From: Streptobacillus felis
GTDB lineage: Bacteria; Fusobacteriota; Fusobacteriia; Fusobacteriales; Leptotrichiaceae
Reading direction: 5' to 3'
DNA: 64,000 nt
Assembly (NCBI RefSeq): GCF_001559775.1
Contig: NZ_LOHX01000152.1
Coordinates: forward strand, 1-64,000
The first letter of the stretch is position 1. Each line of letters starts with the position of its first letter. The notes beneath the pieces were generated by a model. The model had not been told where the DNA came from. It was given only the letters and a program-made list of their open reading frames with translations, and did no database searches. The position numbers were made by a program, and so were the translations under genes. Shown here in pieces: positions 56,285-64,000 of the stretch.

Positions 56285-57031
56285 CTAATTTAATTTTTCT
56301 AAAATATTGTTTGGTATATTGAAGTTTGAATATATGTTTTGTACATCTTCATTATCTTCTAAAGCTTCATATAGATTCATGATAGATTTTGCAACATCAA
56401 TATCATTAATTTCTATTTCATTTTTTGGGTACATTCCTATTTCAGATTCTATAGGGATGAATCCTAAATCTTTTAATTTGTTTAATACATCTTCCATATC
56501 CTTATCTTTAGTAAGAACTATATATTCATTTTCTTTTTCAATAACATCTAAAGCACCAACTAATATAGAATTTTCTAATAATTTTTCAAAACTAATATCT
56601 TTATTAAAAATTAGTATTCCTCTTCTGTCAAACATAAATGATACAGAACCATCAGAACCTAGATTTCCTTCATTCCTTGAAAAATTCATTCTAACTGAAC
56701 CGGCACTTCTATTCTTATTATCTGTTACTACATCAACTATGAATGCAACACCAGATGCTCCGTAACCTTCATAACGTATTTCAATGTATTCTACACCTTC
56801 TAATTCACCAGTTCCTTTTTTTATAGCCTTATCTATTACATCTTTTGAAACGTTTGCAGCTTTAGCTTTATCAATTGCTAATCTTAATCTTGGATTAAAG
56901 TCTGGATTTCCACCACCTATTCTTGCTGCAACTGTAATTTCTTTTCCAAGTCTTGTGAATAATTTTCCGCGAATTTTGTCTTGTCTACCTTTTCTATGTT
57001 GAATATTTGCCCATTTACTATGTCCAGCCAT
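56285..57031 (-). CDS. yebC: YebC/TACO1 family protein
   Basis: A 248-residue cytosolic protein starting MAGHSKWANIQHRKGRQD, the family hallmark, with three domains and the central GYGASGVAFIVDVVTDNKNR and GSVSFMF. YebC proteins act in transcription regulation or, in more recent work, ease ribosome stalling at proline stretches. It is first in a two-gene operon with ldh, with TTGAAG-18-TATAAT at 57059-57088. Confidence 0.95.
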   Translation of the reverse strand: MAGHSKWANIQHRKGRQDKIRGKLFTRLGKEITVAARIGGGNPDFNPRLRLAIDKAKAANVSKDVIDKAIKKGTGELEGVEYIEIRYEGYGASGVAFIVDVVTDNKNRSAGSVRMNFSRNEGNLGSDGSVSFMFDRRGILIFNKDISFEKLLENSILVGALDVIEKENEYIVLTKDKDMEDVLNKLKDLGFIPIESEIGMYPKNEIEINDIDVAKSIMNLYEALEDNEDVQNIYSNFNIPNNILEKLN

Positions 57032-57058
57032 ATTAAAGTTCCCTTCATTTTTTATTAG

Positions 57059-57088
57059 ATTATACCATATTTTTATTTATTTCTTCAA
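57059..57088 (-). promoter_or_regulatory. Promoter of yebC-ldh
   Basis: On the minus strand TTGAAG (complement of 57083-57088), 18 bases, TATAAT (complement of 57059-57064). Confidence 0.6.
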
Positions 57089-57089
57089 G

Positions 57090-57119
57090 TTGTATAAATA
57101 TTAATAAATGTGATATAAT
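57090..57119 (+). promoter_or_regulatory. Promoter of ruvC operon
   Basis: TTGTAT (57090-57095), 18 bases, TATAAT (57114-57119), divergent from the yebC promoter. Confidence 0.6.
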
Positions 57120-57142
57120 CAAGTATAGAAAAGAGGTGTAAT

Positions 57143-57745
57143 ATGAGGGTAATAGGAATAGATCCTGGTACAGCAATAATAGGGTATTCAATAGTTGATT
57201 TCAACAAAGGCAAGACAGAATTAATAGATTATGGTTGTATATATACTGATAAAGACTTATCTATGCCAGTAAGACTTGAACAGATATTTTTTAAACTAGA
57301 AACATTATTTAATATGTATAAACCAGATCATATGGCTATAGAAGAGTTGTTTTTTTTCAAAAACCAAAAAACAATAATTACTGTAGCTCAAGCTAGAGGA
57401 GTAATAGTAGCTAAGGCACAAATATCTGGAATAGAAATTTTTAATTATACACCTTTACAGGTTAAAACAGGGATAACTGGTTATGGTAGAGCAGAAAAAA
57501 AACAAGTACAAGAAATGATAAAAATATTACTGAAATTAGATGAAATTCCAAAACCTGATGATGCAGCAGATGCTATAGCTATTGCAATTAATCATATTAA
57601 TACTATAAGGGGTGTTGGGGCTTTATTAAACAACCCTAGGGATAGGGTGAATAAAGTTACTGAGATTATGGAAAAGACTAAACTTAAGAATAAAAATGTA
57701 ATAAGTATAGAGGATTATAAAAATATATTGAAAAAAAAGAAATGA
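57143..57745 (+). CDS. ruvC: Holliday junction endonuclease RuvC
   Basis: A 200-residue homodimeric resolvase of the RNase H fold. The acidic site is D7 (GIDPG), E67/E68 (IEELFF), and D140/D143 (DDAADAIA). The C-terminal 40 residues after ALLNNPR are basic and longer than usual for the family. No ruvA or ruvB is visible. GAGGTG precedes the ATG. It lies 6 bases before the DHH gene. Confidence 0.95.
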   Translation: MRVIGIDPGTAIIGYSIVDFNKGKTELIDYGCIYTDKDLSMPVRLEQIFFKLETLFNMYKPDHMAIEELFFFKNQKTIITVAQARGVIVAKAQISGIEIFNYTPLQVKTGITGYGRAEKKQVQEMIKILLKLDEIPKPDDAADAIAIAINHINTIRGVGALLNNPRDRVNKVTEIMEKTKLKNKNVISIEDYKNILKKKK

Positions 57746-57751
57746 GGAAAA

Positions 57752-58702
57752 ATGAAAGAACTAATTAATATAAAAAATGAGATAGATAAATATAATAACA
57801 TAGTGCTTTCTGCACATGTAAACCCAGATGGTGATGCATTTGGTGCATTATTTGCATTTAAGTTTATGATAGAAAAATATAATTCTAATAAAAAAGTTGA
57901 TATAGTAATGCAATTTGAAATTCCTAAATTTATGAAAAAATTTGATGAAAGCAAGTTAATTAAAGATAATTATAGTGATGATGTTGAATTGGTTATTATG
58001 CTTGATACTGCAAATATAGATAGAGCAGCAATAGATAATAGAATTTTTGAGATTGCAAAACAAACAATAAATATAGATCATCATGTAAGCAACACTAAAT
58101 ATTTAAATATTAATTATGTAGAAGATATTTCATCGGCTAGTGAGTTATTATATAAGTTTTTAGATATATTTAATATAGAATTAGATGAACAAATAGCCAA
58201 GTTTATGTATTTAGGAATAATAAATGATACTGGTAATTTTAGACATTCTAATGTAAAAGAAAGCACTTTTAATGTTGCTGCAAATCTTGTAAAAGTTGGA
58301 GTAGATATAAGAAAAATAAATAATATACTATTTTCTAAATCTAGAGAAAAGGTTAAAGTATTTGGTAAAGCTTTAATTGAGTATAAATATTTAGAAGACA
58401 TAAATTTTGCTTACTTATATATCTCACAAAATGACATGAAAGAACTTGGAGTTACTGAAGAAGATACAGATGGTATTTCTGAATTATTATTAAGTATAGA
58501 AGATGTTGATGTATCACTTTTTGTAAGGGAAGATAGTGAAAAAATGTTAAAGGGTAGTTTTAGATCAAAAAATGTTAATGTAAATAAGATTGCTTCTAAT
58601 TTTAATGGTGGAGGTCATGTATTAGCTGCAGGATTTAAATTTAATGGTAGTTTTGATGAAATAATAGAAAAAGTGATATCAGAATTGAGAGGTTTAAAAT
58701 GA
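57752..58702 (+). CDS. nrnA: DHH phosphoesterase, NrnA-like oligoribonuclease/pAp phosphatase
   Basis: A 316-residue enzyme with AHVNPDGDA (metal site), MLDTA, NIDHHVSNT (DHH) and FNGGGHVLAAGF (DHHA1). The family degrades nano-RNA and hydrolyses pAp, and some members hydrolyse c-di-AMP products. It is coupled with ruvC and overlaps the lipoprotein gene by 4 bases. Confidence 0.9.
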   Translation: MKELINIKNEIDKYNNIVLSAHVNPDGDAFGALFAFKFMIEKYNSNKKVDIVMQFEIPKFMKKFDESKLIKDNYSDDVELVIMLDTANIDRAAIDNRIFEIAKQTINIDHHVSNTKYLNINYVEDISSASELLYKFLDIFNIELDEQIAKFMYLGIINDTGNFRHSNVKESTFNVAANLVKVGVDIRKINNILFSKSREKVKVFGKALIEYKYLEDINFAYLYISQNDMKELGVTEEDTDGISELLLSIEDVDVSLFVREDSEKMLKGSFRSKNVNVNKIASNFNGGGHVLAAGFKFNGSFDEIIEKVISELRGLK

Positions 58703-58980
58703 TAAAAAAATTTATTACTATTTCTATAGTTATTTTTTCTTTATCTTGCTCTGCGGTTACCCCTTTATCCAAATATCATATAAAAGAAATTGCAAGTATA
58801 GCCTCAAAAAGGATTTTTAGTGAATCCTTTGATAAGGTTCAATATAAAGATATGAGAATATATAAAAAGGGATACGGTACTTGGTATATAAGTGCATATG
58901 GGGACTATGGTATATATTTATTGGAAATTGATGAAGATGGAAATGTTATGAAATTTTTAAAAAATGAATATAGTGAATAA
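58699..58980 (+). CDS. Small lipoprotein, function unknown
   Basis: A 93-residue protein with a lipoprotein signal (IVIFSLSC, lipidation Cys at about 17). The short mature part (GYGTWYISAYGDYGIYLLEIDEDGNVMKF) is beta-rich with a PepSY-like hint at its end. It overlaps nrnA by 4 bases (ATGA) and is followed by a terminator. Confidence 0.8.
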   Translation: MIKKFITISIVIFSLSCSAVTPLSKYHIKEIASIASKRIFSESFDKVQYKDMRIYKKGYGTWYISAYGDYGIYLLEIDEDGNVMKFLKNEYSE

Positions 58981-59006
58981 TACTGAGATAGCTCAGTATT
59001 TTTTTC
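58979..59006 (+). terminator. Terminator after small lipoprotein
   Basis: A 9-base stem AATACTGAG / CTCAGTATT, loop ATAG and T-run, overlapping the stop codon. Confidence 0.88.
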
Positions 59007-59018
59007 TTTGGAAAACTA

Positions 59019-59048
59019 TTGACAAATATTTTTTGTTTTTGGTATAAT
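59019..59048 (+). promoter_or_regulatory. Promoter of uraA
   Basis: TTGACA (59019-59024), 18 bases, TATAAT (59043-59048). Confidence 0.75.
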
Positions 59049-59054
59049 TTTAAA

Positions 59055-59086
59055 AATTACGGTGAATTCTAAGTAGGACTGTAATT
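59055..59086 (+). promoter_or_regulatory. Leader hairpin upstream of uraA
   Basis: In the transcribed leader, AATTACGGT and ACTGTAATT can pair (8 Watson-Crick and one G-U) around a 14-base loop, ending about 17 bases before the uraA ATG. It does not match a PyrR binding loop or a known riboswitch that I recognise. Confidence 0.35.
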
Positions 59087-59103
59087 AATAAGGAGGAAAA
59101 ATT

Positions 59104-60390
59104 ATGTCAATTAGAAAAATTATTCAAGTTGATGAAAAAGTGCCAGCTAAATTATTAGTGCCACTAAGTTTACAACACACTTTTGCAATGTTTGGTGCCT
59201 CAGTGCTAGTACCTATTATTTTTGGAATTGATACAGGTATAGTATTGCTGATGAATGGTATTGGTACATTGCTTTTTATTTTAATTACAAAAGGGAAAGC
59301 ACCAGCTTATCTAGGTTCAAGTTTTGCTTTCTTGGCACCAGCAGGTATGGTTATAGCTAATATGAGTTATGAATATGCTTTAGGTGGTTTTGTTTTTGTA
59401 GGTCTTGTAGGATGTATACTTGCAGGAATAATATATAAATTCGGGACATCTTGGATTAATATAATATTACCACCTGCTGCTATGGGATCTGTGGTTGCAT
59501 TAATAGGTTTTGAACTTGCAAGAATAACAATAACTGGAGGTAAAATTGGAGCTAATATTATGACAGATACTTCTACTTTAAATGATAAAATAGTATTTGG
59601 GGTAACTTTAACATTTGCTATATTAGGTTCAGTATTATTTAGAAAGTTTTTTGCTACCATACCTATACTTATTGCAATAATAGTAGGATATGTAACTTCA
59701 ATATATTTAGGAATGGTTGACTTTTCAACAGTTACAAACACAGCTTTATTTACAATACCTAAATTTCAAGTTGCAAAATTTAATTTTACTGCAATATTAA
59801 CAATGCTTCCTGTAATATTTGTAATAGTTTCAGAACATATATCTCATCAAGTTGTTACAAGTAGAATTATAAATAGGGATTTAATTAAAGATCCAGGATT
59901 ACATAAAAGTTTATTTGCAGATAATTTTTCAACTATGTTATCAGGTTTTGTTGGAGGAGTACCAACAACAACTTATGGTGAAAATATAGGAGTTATGGCA
60001 ATAACAGGAGTATATAGTGTACAAGTAATAAAAGGTGCTGCTATTATTTCAATATTTATGGCCTTTGTAGGACCTTTTTCTGCATTAATACAATCTATAC
60101 CAGGAAATGTTATAGGAGGAGTTACTTTCTTACTATATGGTATGATAGGATCATCAGGGTTAAGATTATTAGTTGAAGAAAAAGTAAACTTTAATAAACC
60201 GCAAAATTTAATACTTACATCAGTTACTTTTATTGCTGGATTATCTGGTTTACAAATACAATTATTTGATATTACTTTCCAAGGTATGAATTTAGCAGCG
60301 ATAATAGGAATATTAATTAGTTTATTATTCTATGTATTTGATAAATTTAATATAATGAATGAAAAATGGAATGAAGAAGTAGAAATATAA
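59104..60390 (+). CDS. uraA: Uracil/xanthine-type NCS2 permease (UraA)
   Basis: A 428-residue membrane transporter with about 14 helices, importing uracil with H+ or another ion. Signatures are PLSLQHTFAMFGASVLVP, GSSFAFLAPAG, VSEHISHQVVT and GGVPTTTYGENIGVMAITGVYS, which match UraA/PyrP more closely than xanthine permeases. AAGGAGG precedes the ATG. It is a single-gene unit. Confidence 0.93.
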   Translation: MSIRKIIQVDEKVPAKLLVPLSLQHTFAMFGASVLVPIIFGIDTGIVLLMNGIGTLLFILITKGKAPAYLGSSFAFLAPAGMVIANMSYEYALGGFVFVGLVGCILAGIIYKFGTSWINIILPPAAMGSVVALIGFELARITITGGKIGANIMTDTSTLNDKIVFGVTLTFAILGSVLFRKFFATIPILIAIIVGYVTSIYLGMVDFSTVTNTALFTIPKFQVAKFNFTAILTMLPVIFVIVSEHISHQVVTSRIINRDLIKDPGLHKSLFADNFSTMLSGFVGGVPTTTYGENIGVMAITGVYSVQVIKGAAIISIFMAFVGPFSALIQSIPGNVIGGVTFLLYGMIGSSGLRLLVEEKVNFNKPQNLILTSVTFIAGLSGLQIQLFDITFQGMNLAAIIGILISLLFYVFDKFNIMNEKWNEEVEI

Positions 60391-60410
60391 CTAATAATAT
60401 ATATTATGAG

Positions 60411-60444
60411 AGAAAGATAAAGATATAAATTTATCTTTCTTTTT
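60411..60444 (+). terminator. Terminator after uraA
   Basis: An 11-base stem AGAAAGATAAA / TTTATCTTTCT, 8-base loop and T-run. Confidence 0.85.
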
Positions 60445-60445
60445 A

Positions 60446-60474
60446 TTTACATAAAAAAAAATATATGATATAAT
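60446..60474 (+). promoter_or_regulatory. Promoter of the iron-type ABC operon
   Basis: TTTACA (60446-60451), 17 bases, TATAAT (60469-60474). Confidence 0.7.
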
Positions 60475-60483
60475 ATTTTTGTA

Positions 60484-60499
60484 AGCAAATACTTTTGCT
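60484..60499. promoter_or_regulatory. Inverted repeat at the start of the ABC operon
   Basis: AGCAAA-TACT-TTTGCT lies at about +4 to +19 from the expected transcription start, where a repressor could bind. It does not look like a Fur box. Confidence 0.4.
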
Positions 60500-60525
60500 A
60501 TCAAAATATTTGGAGGTCAAAGTAA

Positions 60526-61536
60526 ATGAAAAGATTATTATTGTTAATTACAGTATTAGTAACAAACTTAATTTTTGGAAGTGGTGTAGTAAATGTATAT
60601 ACATCTAGACATTATGATTCTGATAAATCAATTTATTTAGAATTTGAAAGACAAACAGGGATAAAAGTGAATGTTGTTCAAAATAATGACGTTTCAGCAT
60701 TAATTAAAAGATTAGAATTAGAAGGTAAATCTACAGATGCTGATGTTTTTATTACTGTAGGTGTAGGAGATCTTTATACAGCTAAAATGAAAAATTTATT
60801 ACAACCTATTACTTCAAGAAAAGTATTAGATAATGTACCAGCTAATTTTAGAGATAAAAGTAATAATTGGGTTGGATTAACATATAGAGCTCGTATTTTA
60901 GTATATAATCCAGAAAAAGTAAATGTTAAAGAACTATCAACTTATGAAGCACTTACAGATAAAAAATGGGATAATAGAATACTTACAAGAAGTTCTTCAA
61001 GTTCATATAATAAACATTTAATTTCATTTATGATAGCAAAAAAAGGTGAAAAATCTGCAACTGAATGGGCTAAAGGCTTAGTAGAAAACTTTGCAAGAAG
61101 TCCTAAAGGTAATGATAGAGATCAAGCTAAATCTGTATTAGCAGGTGTTGGTGATATAGCTATTATGAATAGTTACTATATGGGTAAAATGACTGATTCT
61201 AAAGATCCTCTTGAAAGAGAAGTTGCTTCAAAATTAAAAATATTTTTCCCTAATCAAAAAGATGGTGGAACACACATTAATCTTTCTGGGGCAGGAATTA
61301 CAAAATATAGTAAAAATAAAGAAAATGCAGTTAAATTTGTAGAATTTTTAACTGATAAATATGCACAAATGGTTTATTCATATGAAAATTATGAATATCC
61401 TGTAAATCCAAAAACAGAAATAAGTCCAGTAGTTAAATCATGGGGAACATTTAAACCATCTAAAATAGATTTTGATAAAATTGGTCAAAATTTAGAAAAA
61501 GCAAAATTTGTTGCGGATAGTGCAAATTGGAAATAA
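60526..61536 (+). CDS. Ferric-iron-type ABC transporter substrate-binding protein
   Basis: A 336-residue exported binding protein (signal 1-18, no lipobox) of the FbpA/FutA type. VNVYTSRHYDSDK near 22-34 and later YRARILVYNP, INLSGAGITKYSKNKENAVKFVEFLTD are typical. It binds Fe3+ in the periplasm and passes it to the permease encoded next. Two tyrosines in YSYENYEYP are likely metal ligands. TGGAGGT precedes the ATG; its end overlaps the permease start. Confidence 0.92.
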   Translation: MKRLLLLITVLVTNLIFGSGVVNVYTSRHYDSDKSIYLEFERQTGIKVNVVQNNDVSALIKRLELEGKSTDADVFITVGVGDLYTAKMKNLLQPITSRKVLDNVPANFRDKSNNWVGLTYRARILVYNPEKVNVKELSTYEALTDKKWDNRILTRSSSSSYNKHLISFMIAKKGEKSATEWAKGLVENFARSPKGNDRDQAKSVLAGVGDIAIMNSYYMGKMTDSKDPLEREVASKLKIFFPNQKDGGTHINLSGAGITKYSKNKENAVKFVEFLTDKYAQMVYSYENYEYPVNPKTEISPVVKSWGTFKPSKIDFDKIGQNLEKAKFVADSANWK

Positions 61537-63104
61537 AAAAAATTGATGTTTGGAAAATACTATCATATATTTTAATAGGGCTAATAATTAGCCCTATAAT
61601 ATATATATTTATAAATAGTTTTAAACCTAATAGTGAGTTAACTAATCATATATTTGATTTTCTATTAAAAGAATATATTATTAATACCACATTAATACTA
61701 ATACCTACAGTAATATTTACTTTAATTATAGGTTTTGGTTTAGCATATTTTGAAACATTTTATGAATATAAATTTAGAAGTTTTTTTAGATATACGAATT
61801 TTCTATCATTTGCTATACCCAGTTATTTATTTGCATATATTTATGTTGATTTTTTAACAGGTCCCTTACATTTATTTCTTGGCAAATATGGATTTAATGT
61901 ATATATTGATATTGCTAATATTAAAGGAGTTATTTTTATACTAAGTATATCTTTTTACCCTTATGTATATATTACTACAAGAGCGTATATGAAAAGAATT
62001 TCTATGGATTTAATTTATTCATCTAAACTACTAGGACAAAGTAATTTTCAAACTTTATATAATATAATATTACCATTATCAAGACCTGCTATAATTACAG
62101 GGATTATGTTGGTTATTATGGAAACTCTTAATGCTTTTGGTGTGCCATATTTTTTTGGTATTAGAGTTTTTAGTACAGGAATTTATGACAGTTGGATTAA
62201 TAATTATGATTTAGATGGCGCCAATAAACTATCTTTAATTTTAATTATTGTAGTACTTCTGTTTCTATTTATAGAAAAATTAAGTAGGAGAAAAATAAAA
62301 TATGTATTTAATAAAAACACAAAAATAAAAAGAAAAAAATTGATAGGTATTAAACATATATTAGTTTTATTATTCTTTTTTTCAGTATTTTTATTTACTT
62401 TATTTTTCCCGATATTATATATATTTAGATGGATGTATTTATCTATAGGTTATGTATATTTTTCAGATATATTAATTAATACCAAAAATACATTGGGTAT
62501 ATTAATGTATTCATCTTTTTTTGTCTTATTTATAGCAATTTATTTAACAAATACAAATAGACTTGATAAGAAAAAATGGATAATTAATAAACTTAGTTCT
62601 ATTGGTTATTCTATACCGGGTTCAGTAATAGCGGTAGGTTTTTTATCTATATTTATTAGTATAGATTTATTGTTAATAAAATTAGGAATTACAGAGAGTA
62701 TGACTCTTATAAAAAGTCCTATTATAATAATATTTGCATATACTACTAGATTTTTATCACTATCATATAATCCTATTGAATCAAGTATAGAAAAAAATGG
62801 TAATAGTTTACATGAAAGTTCAAGATTATTAGGAATGAATAGATTGAATACATTTTTTAAAGTTGATATATTTATGCAAAAAACAGCTATTATTTCTTCT
62901 TTCTTATTATTATCAATAGAAATAATAAAAGAAATGCCACTAGCATCTATGCTTTTAAGTAACAATACACTTTCAATACAAATGAAAAATTATGCAAGTG
63001 ATGAAGAATTAGTGTTGGTTGGTTTTCCAGCTTTAGTTTTAATATCAATAACACTATTTTTAATTAGTGTATATAATTATATAGATATGAAGGGAGAGGA
63101 ATAG
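61527..63104 (+). CDS. Ferric-iron-type ABC transporter permease (fused two-domain)
   Basis: A 525-residue inner-membrane permease with two tandem binding-protein-dependent transport domains (about 55-245 and 310-515), as in FbpB. EAA-loop equivalents are SSKLLGQSNFQTLYNIILPL and SSRLLGMNRLNTFFKVDIFM. The start is TTG 61527, overlapping the upstream gene by 10 bases with only a weak ribosome site. Confidence 0.9.
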   Translation: MEIKKIDVWKILSYILIGLIISPIIYIFINSFKPNSELTNHIFDFLLKEYIINTTLILIPTVIFTLIIGFGLAYFETFYEYKFRSFFRYTNFLSFAIPSYLFAYIYVDFLTGPLHLFLGKYGFNVYIDIANIKGVIFILSISFYPYVYITTRAYMKRISMDLIYSSKLLGQSNFQTLYNIILPLSRPAIITGIMLVIMETLNAFGVPYFFGIRVFSTGIYDSWINNYDLDGANKLSLILIIVVLLFLFIEKLSRRKIKYVFNKNTKIKRKKLIGIKHILVLLFFFSVFLFTLFFPILYIFRWMYLSIGYVYFSDILINTKNTLGILMYSSFFVLFIAIYLTNTNRLDKKKWIINKLSSIGYSIPGSVIAVGFLSIFISIDLLLIKLGITESMTLIKSPIIIIFAYTTRFLSLSYNPIESSIEKNGNSLHESSRLLGMNRLNTFFKVDIFMQKTAIISSFLLLSIEIIKEMPLASMLLSNNTLSIQMKNYASDEELVLVGFPALVLISITLFLISVYNYIDMKGEE

Positions 63105-63105
63105 T

Positions 63106-63723
63106 TTGAAATTTTTAGAATTTAATAATGTAAGTTTCTCTTATGAAAAAGATCTTATAATCGATAATTATTCTTTTTCTATGGATAAATCAGAAATACT
63201 TATGATTAAAGGTAAGTCAGGTATAGGGAAATCTACACTTTTAAGGTTGATATCTGGTTTAGAAAAAATTAAAACTGGTACAATATTTTTAGATGGTGTG
63301 AATATAACTAATGAAAAAATAGAAAAAAGGAATATAGGGTATTTATTTCAAGAATTTGCCTTATTTCCACACTTAGATGTATTTCAAAATATTTCATTTG
63401 GATTAAATAAATTAAGTAAAAAAGAAAAAGAAGAAAAAGTTTTAGAAATGCTTGATTTAATTGAATTAAAAGGTTATGAAAAAAGATATCCCCATGAACT
63501 ATCTGGTGGGGAAAAACAAAGAGTTGCATTAGCAAGATCTCTTGCAGTTATGCCAAAGTTATTATTATTAGATGAACCATTTTCATCATTAAATATAGAG
63601 CTTAGAGAAAAGCTAAGACTGGAACTTAAAGAAATACTTAAAAAAGTAGGAATTACAACTATTATTGTAAGTCATGATTTAGATGATAGTACTATAGCAG
63701 ATAGAGTTATTAATATGAGGTAG
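63106..63723 (+). CDS. ABC transporter ATP-binding protein, short
   Basis: A 205-residue ATPase energising the permease. Walker A is GKSGIGKST (36-44), the Q-loop is FQEF, the signature is LSGGEKQ, Walker B is LLLLDEP and the H-loop is SHD. FbpC-type proteins usually have about 340 residues with a C-terminal regulatory domain; this one ends right after the nucleotide-binding domain. Start is TTG 63106 after GGGAGAGG. A terminator follows. Confidence 0.92.
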   Translation: MKFLEFNNVSFSYEKDLIIDNYSFSMDKSEILMIKGKSGIGKSTLLRLISGLEKIKTGTIFLDGVNITNEKIEKRNIGYLFQEFALFPHLDVFQNISFGLNKLSKKEKEEKVLEMLDLIELKGYEKRYPHELSGGEKQRVALARSLAVMPKLLLLDEPFSSLNIELREKLRLELKEILKKVGITTIIVSHDLDDSTIADRVINMR

Positions 63724-63750
63724 AAGCAATGCTTCTACCTTTGTTTTTTT
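63718..63750 (+). terminator. Terminator after ABC ATPase gene
   Basis: A 10-base stem AGGTAGAAGC / GCTTCTACCT, 3-base loop and T-rich tail; the stem overlaps the stop codon. Confidence 0.9.
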
Positions 63751-63756
63751 CAATAT

Positions 63757-63773
63757 TTGAAAATCACTTTCAA
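63757..63773. promoter_or_regulatory. Upstream operator candidate before murQ
   Basis: TTGAAA-ATCAC-TTTCAA, an inverted repeat with 6-base arms, just upstream of the murQ promoter. Confidence 0.45.
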
Positions 63774-63779
63774 TAAAAA

Positions 63780-63807
63780 TTGATTTTTTTGAAAATCAAG
63801 GTATAAT
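63780..63807 (+). promoter_or_regulatory. murQ promoter with embedded palindrome
   Basis: TTGATT (63780-63785), 16 bases, TATAAT (63802-63807). The palindrome TTGATTTT-TTTG-AAAATCAA (63780-63799) fills the -35 and spacer, so a repressor bound there would block RNA polymerase. An RpiR/MurR-type regulator is the obvious candidate. Confidence 0.55.
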
Positions 63808-63841
63808 ATATTATACAAAAATAGTAAAGGTGGTGAATGTG

Positions 63842-64000
63842 ATGGTAGACTTATCTAAATTATCAACAGAAAAGAATAACGAAAATAGTAAAGATATTGA
63901 GTTACAAGATAGTTATGAAATAGTAAGAAGGATAAATGAAGAAGATAAGAAAGTTGCTTATTGTGTTGAAAAAGCACTTCCTTCTATAGCTAAATTAGTT
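63842..64000 (+). CDS. murQ: N-acetylmuramic acid 6-phosphate etherase, 5' part
   Basis: The first 53 codons of an enzyme that cleaves the lactyl ether of MurNAc-6-phosphate during cell-wall recycling. LSKLSTEKNNENSKDIE, IVRRINEEDKKVAYCVEKALPSIAKLV matches the MurQ N-terminus. The sugar-binding SIS domain lies beyond the window edge. AGGTGG precedes the ATG. Confidence 0.85.
   Translation, partial: MVDLSKLSTEKNNENSKDIELQDSYEIVRRINEEDKKVAYCVEKALPSIAKLV

Noticed and set aside
56107-57002. Plus-strand open frames opposite yebC and ldh
   Set aside because: They read antisense to two strongly recognised genes and have no ribosome sites.

Overview
The window is very AT-rich, densely packed bacterial DNA with short intergenic gaps, strong GGAGG-type ribosome sites and frequent TTG/GTG starts. 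Gene content (an F-type ATP synthase whose c subunit carries a Na+-binding signature, a B. subtilis-type MetRS, an acetyl-branch DAP pathway, an endonuclease-type MutL, TraX, an L-lactate dehydrogenase) and the base composition suggest a fermentative member of the Fusobacteriota, probably Leptotrichiaceae (Streptobacillus/Sneathia-like). That placement is inference; no rRNA is present to confirm it. Almost everything here is chromosomal housekeeping. No prophage, CRISPR array or complete insertion sequence was seen.

Layout. 1-480: the 5' end of an unidentified minus-strand gene, a hairpin terminator, and about 230 bases of compositionally different DNA that looks like a mobile-element remnant. 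480-1013: an NAD(P)H:FMN reductase with a palindrome at its promoter. 1155-7354: mutL, then rlmH, two small hypotheticals and lysS, a membrane methyltransferase pseudogene broken by two in-frame stops, and a coiled-coil protein. 7377-14282: the complete ATP synthase operon atpIBEFHAGDC. 14304-16204 (minus): a LytTR regulator, a DUF3021 membrane protein and a BAAT-type hydrolase, preceded by a two-copy direct repeat spaced like a LytTR operator; TraX lies divergently. 17187-29812: pepF, ucpA, dapH, a TPR protein, queH, two FAD oxidoreductases, a TSUP transporter, tRNA-Leu/Gly/Lys, dtd, an NlpC/P60 hydrolase and an EF-G-like GTPase. 29835-33760 (minus): a 914-residue protein combining an RNA polymerase alpha-CTD-like segment with a sigma region-4-like helix-turn-helix, downstream of an anaerobic sulfatase-maturase-type radical SAM enzyme. 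33882-43843: MATE, SDR and dapB; tRNA-Thr, a CoA-disulfide-reductase-like enzyme and a MORN-type protein on minus; then lysC, a lipoprotein, dapA, dapF and asd. 43902-55320: efp, then a long operon (secreted nuclease, MATE, dgt, TrmB-like regulator, short RseP, trmL, folA, metG, TPR protein, thioredoxin-like protein, nucleoside hydrolase). 55344-57031 (minus): yebC-ldh. 57143-64000: ruvC-nrnA-lipoprotein, uraA, a ferric-iron-type ABC importer and the 5' end of murQ.

Functional links. Five DAP/lysine genes (lysC, dapA, dapF, asd, dapB) and dapH lie in three separate transcription units and together imply the N-acetyl branch toward meso-DAP; the aminotransferase and deacetylase must be elsewhere. 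The Na+-type ATP synthase, LDH and the thiol/flavin oxidoreductases fit a fermentative, oxygen-sensitive lifestyle. Consensus promoters (TTGACA or TTGACT, 17 bases, TATAAT or TATTAT) are easy to see before tRNA genes and major operons, and U-tailed hairpins end most units, several of them shared by convergent genes.

Most unusual items: the alpha-CTD/sigma-4-like 914-aa protein beside a large AT inverted repeat, the LytTR operator, the two-stop methyltransferase pseudogene, the PDZ-less RseP and the paired palindromes before murQ.
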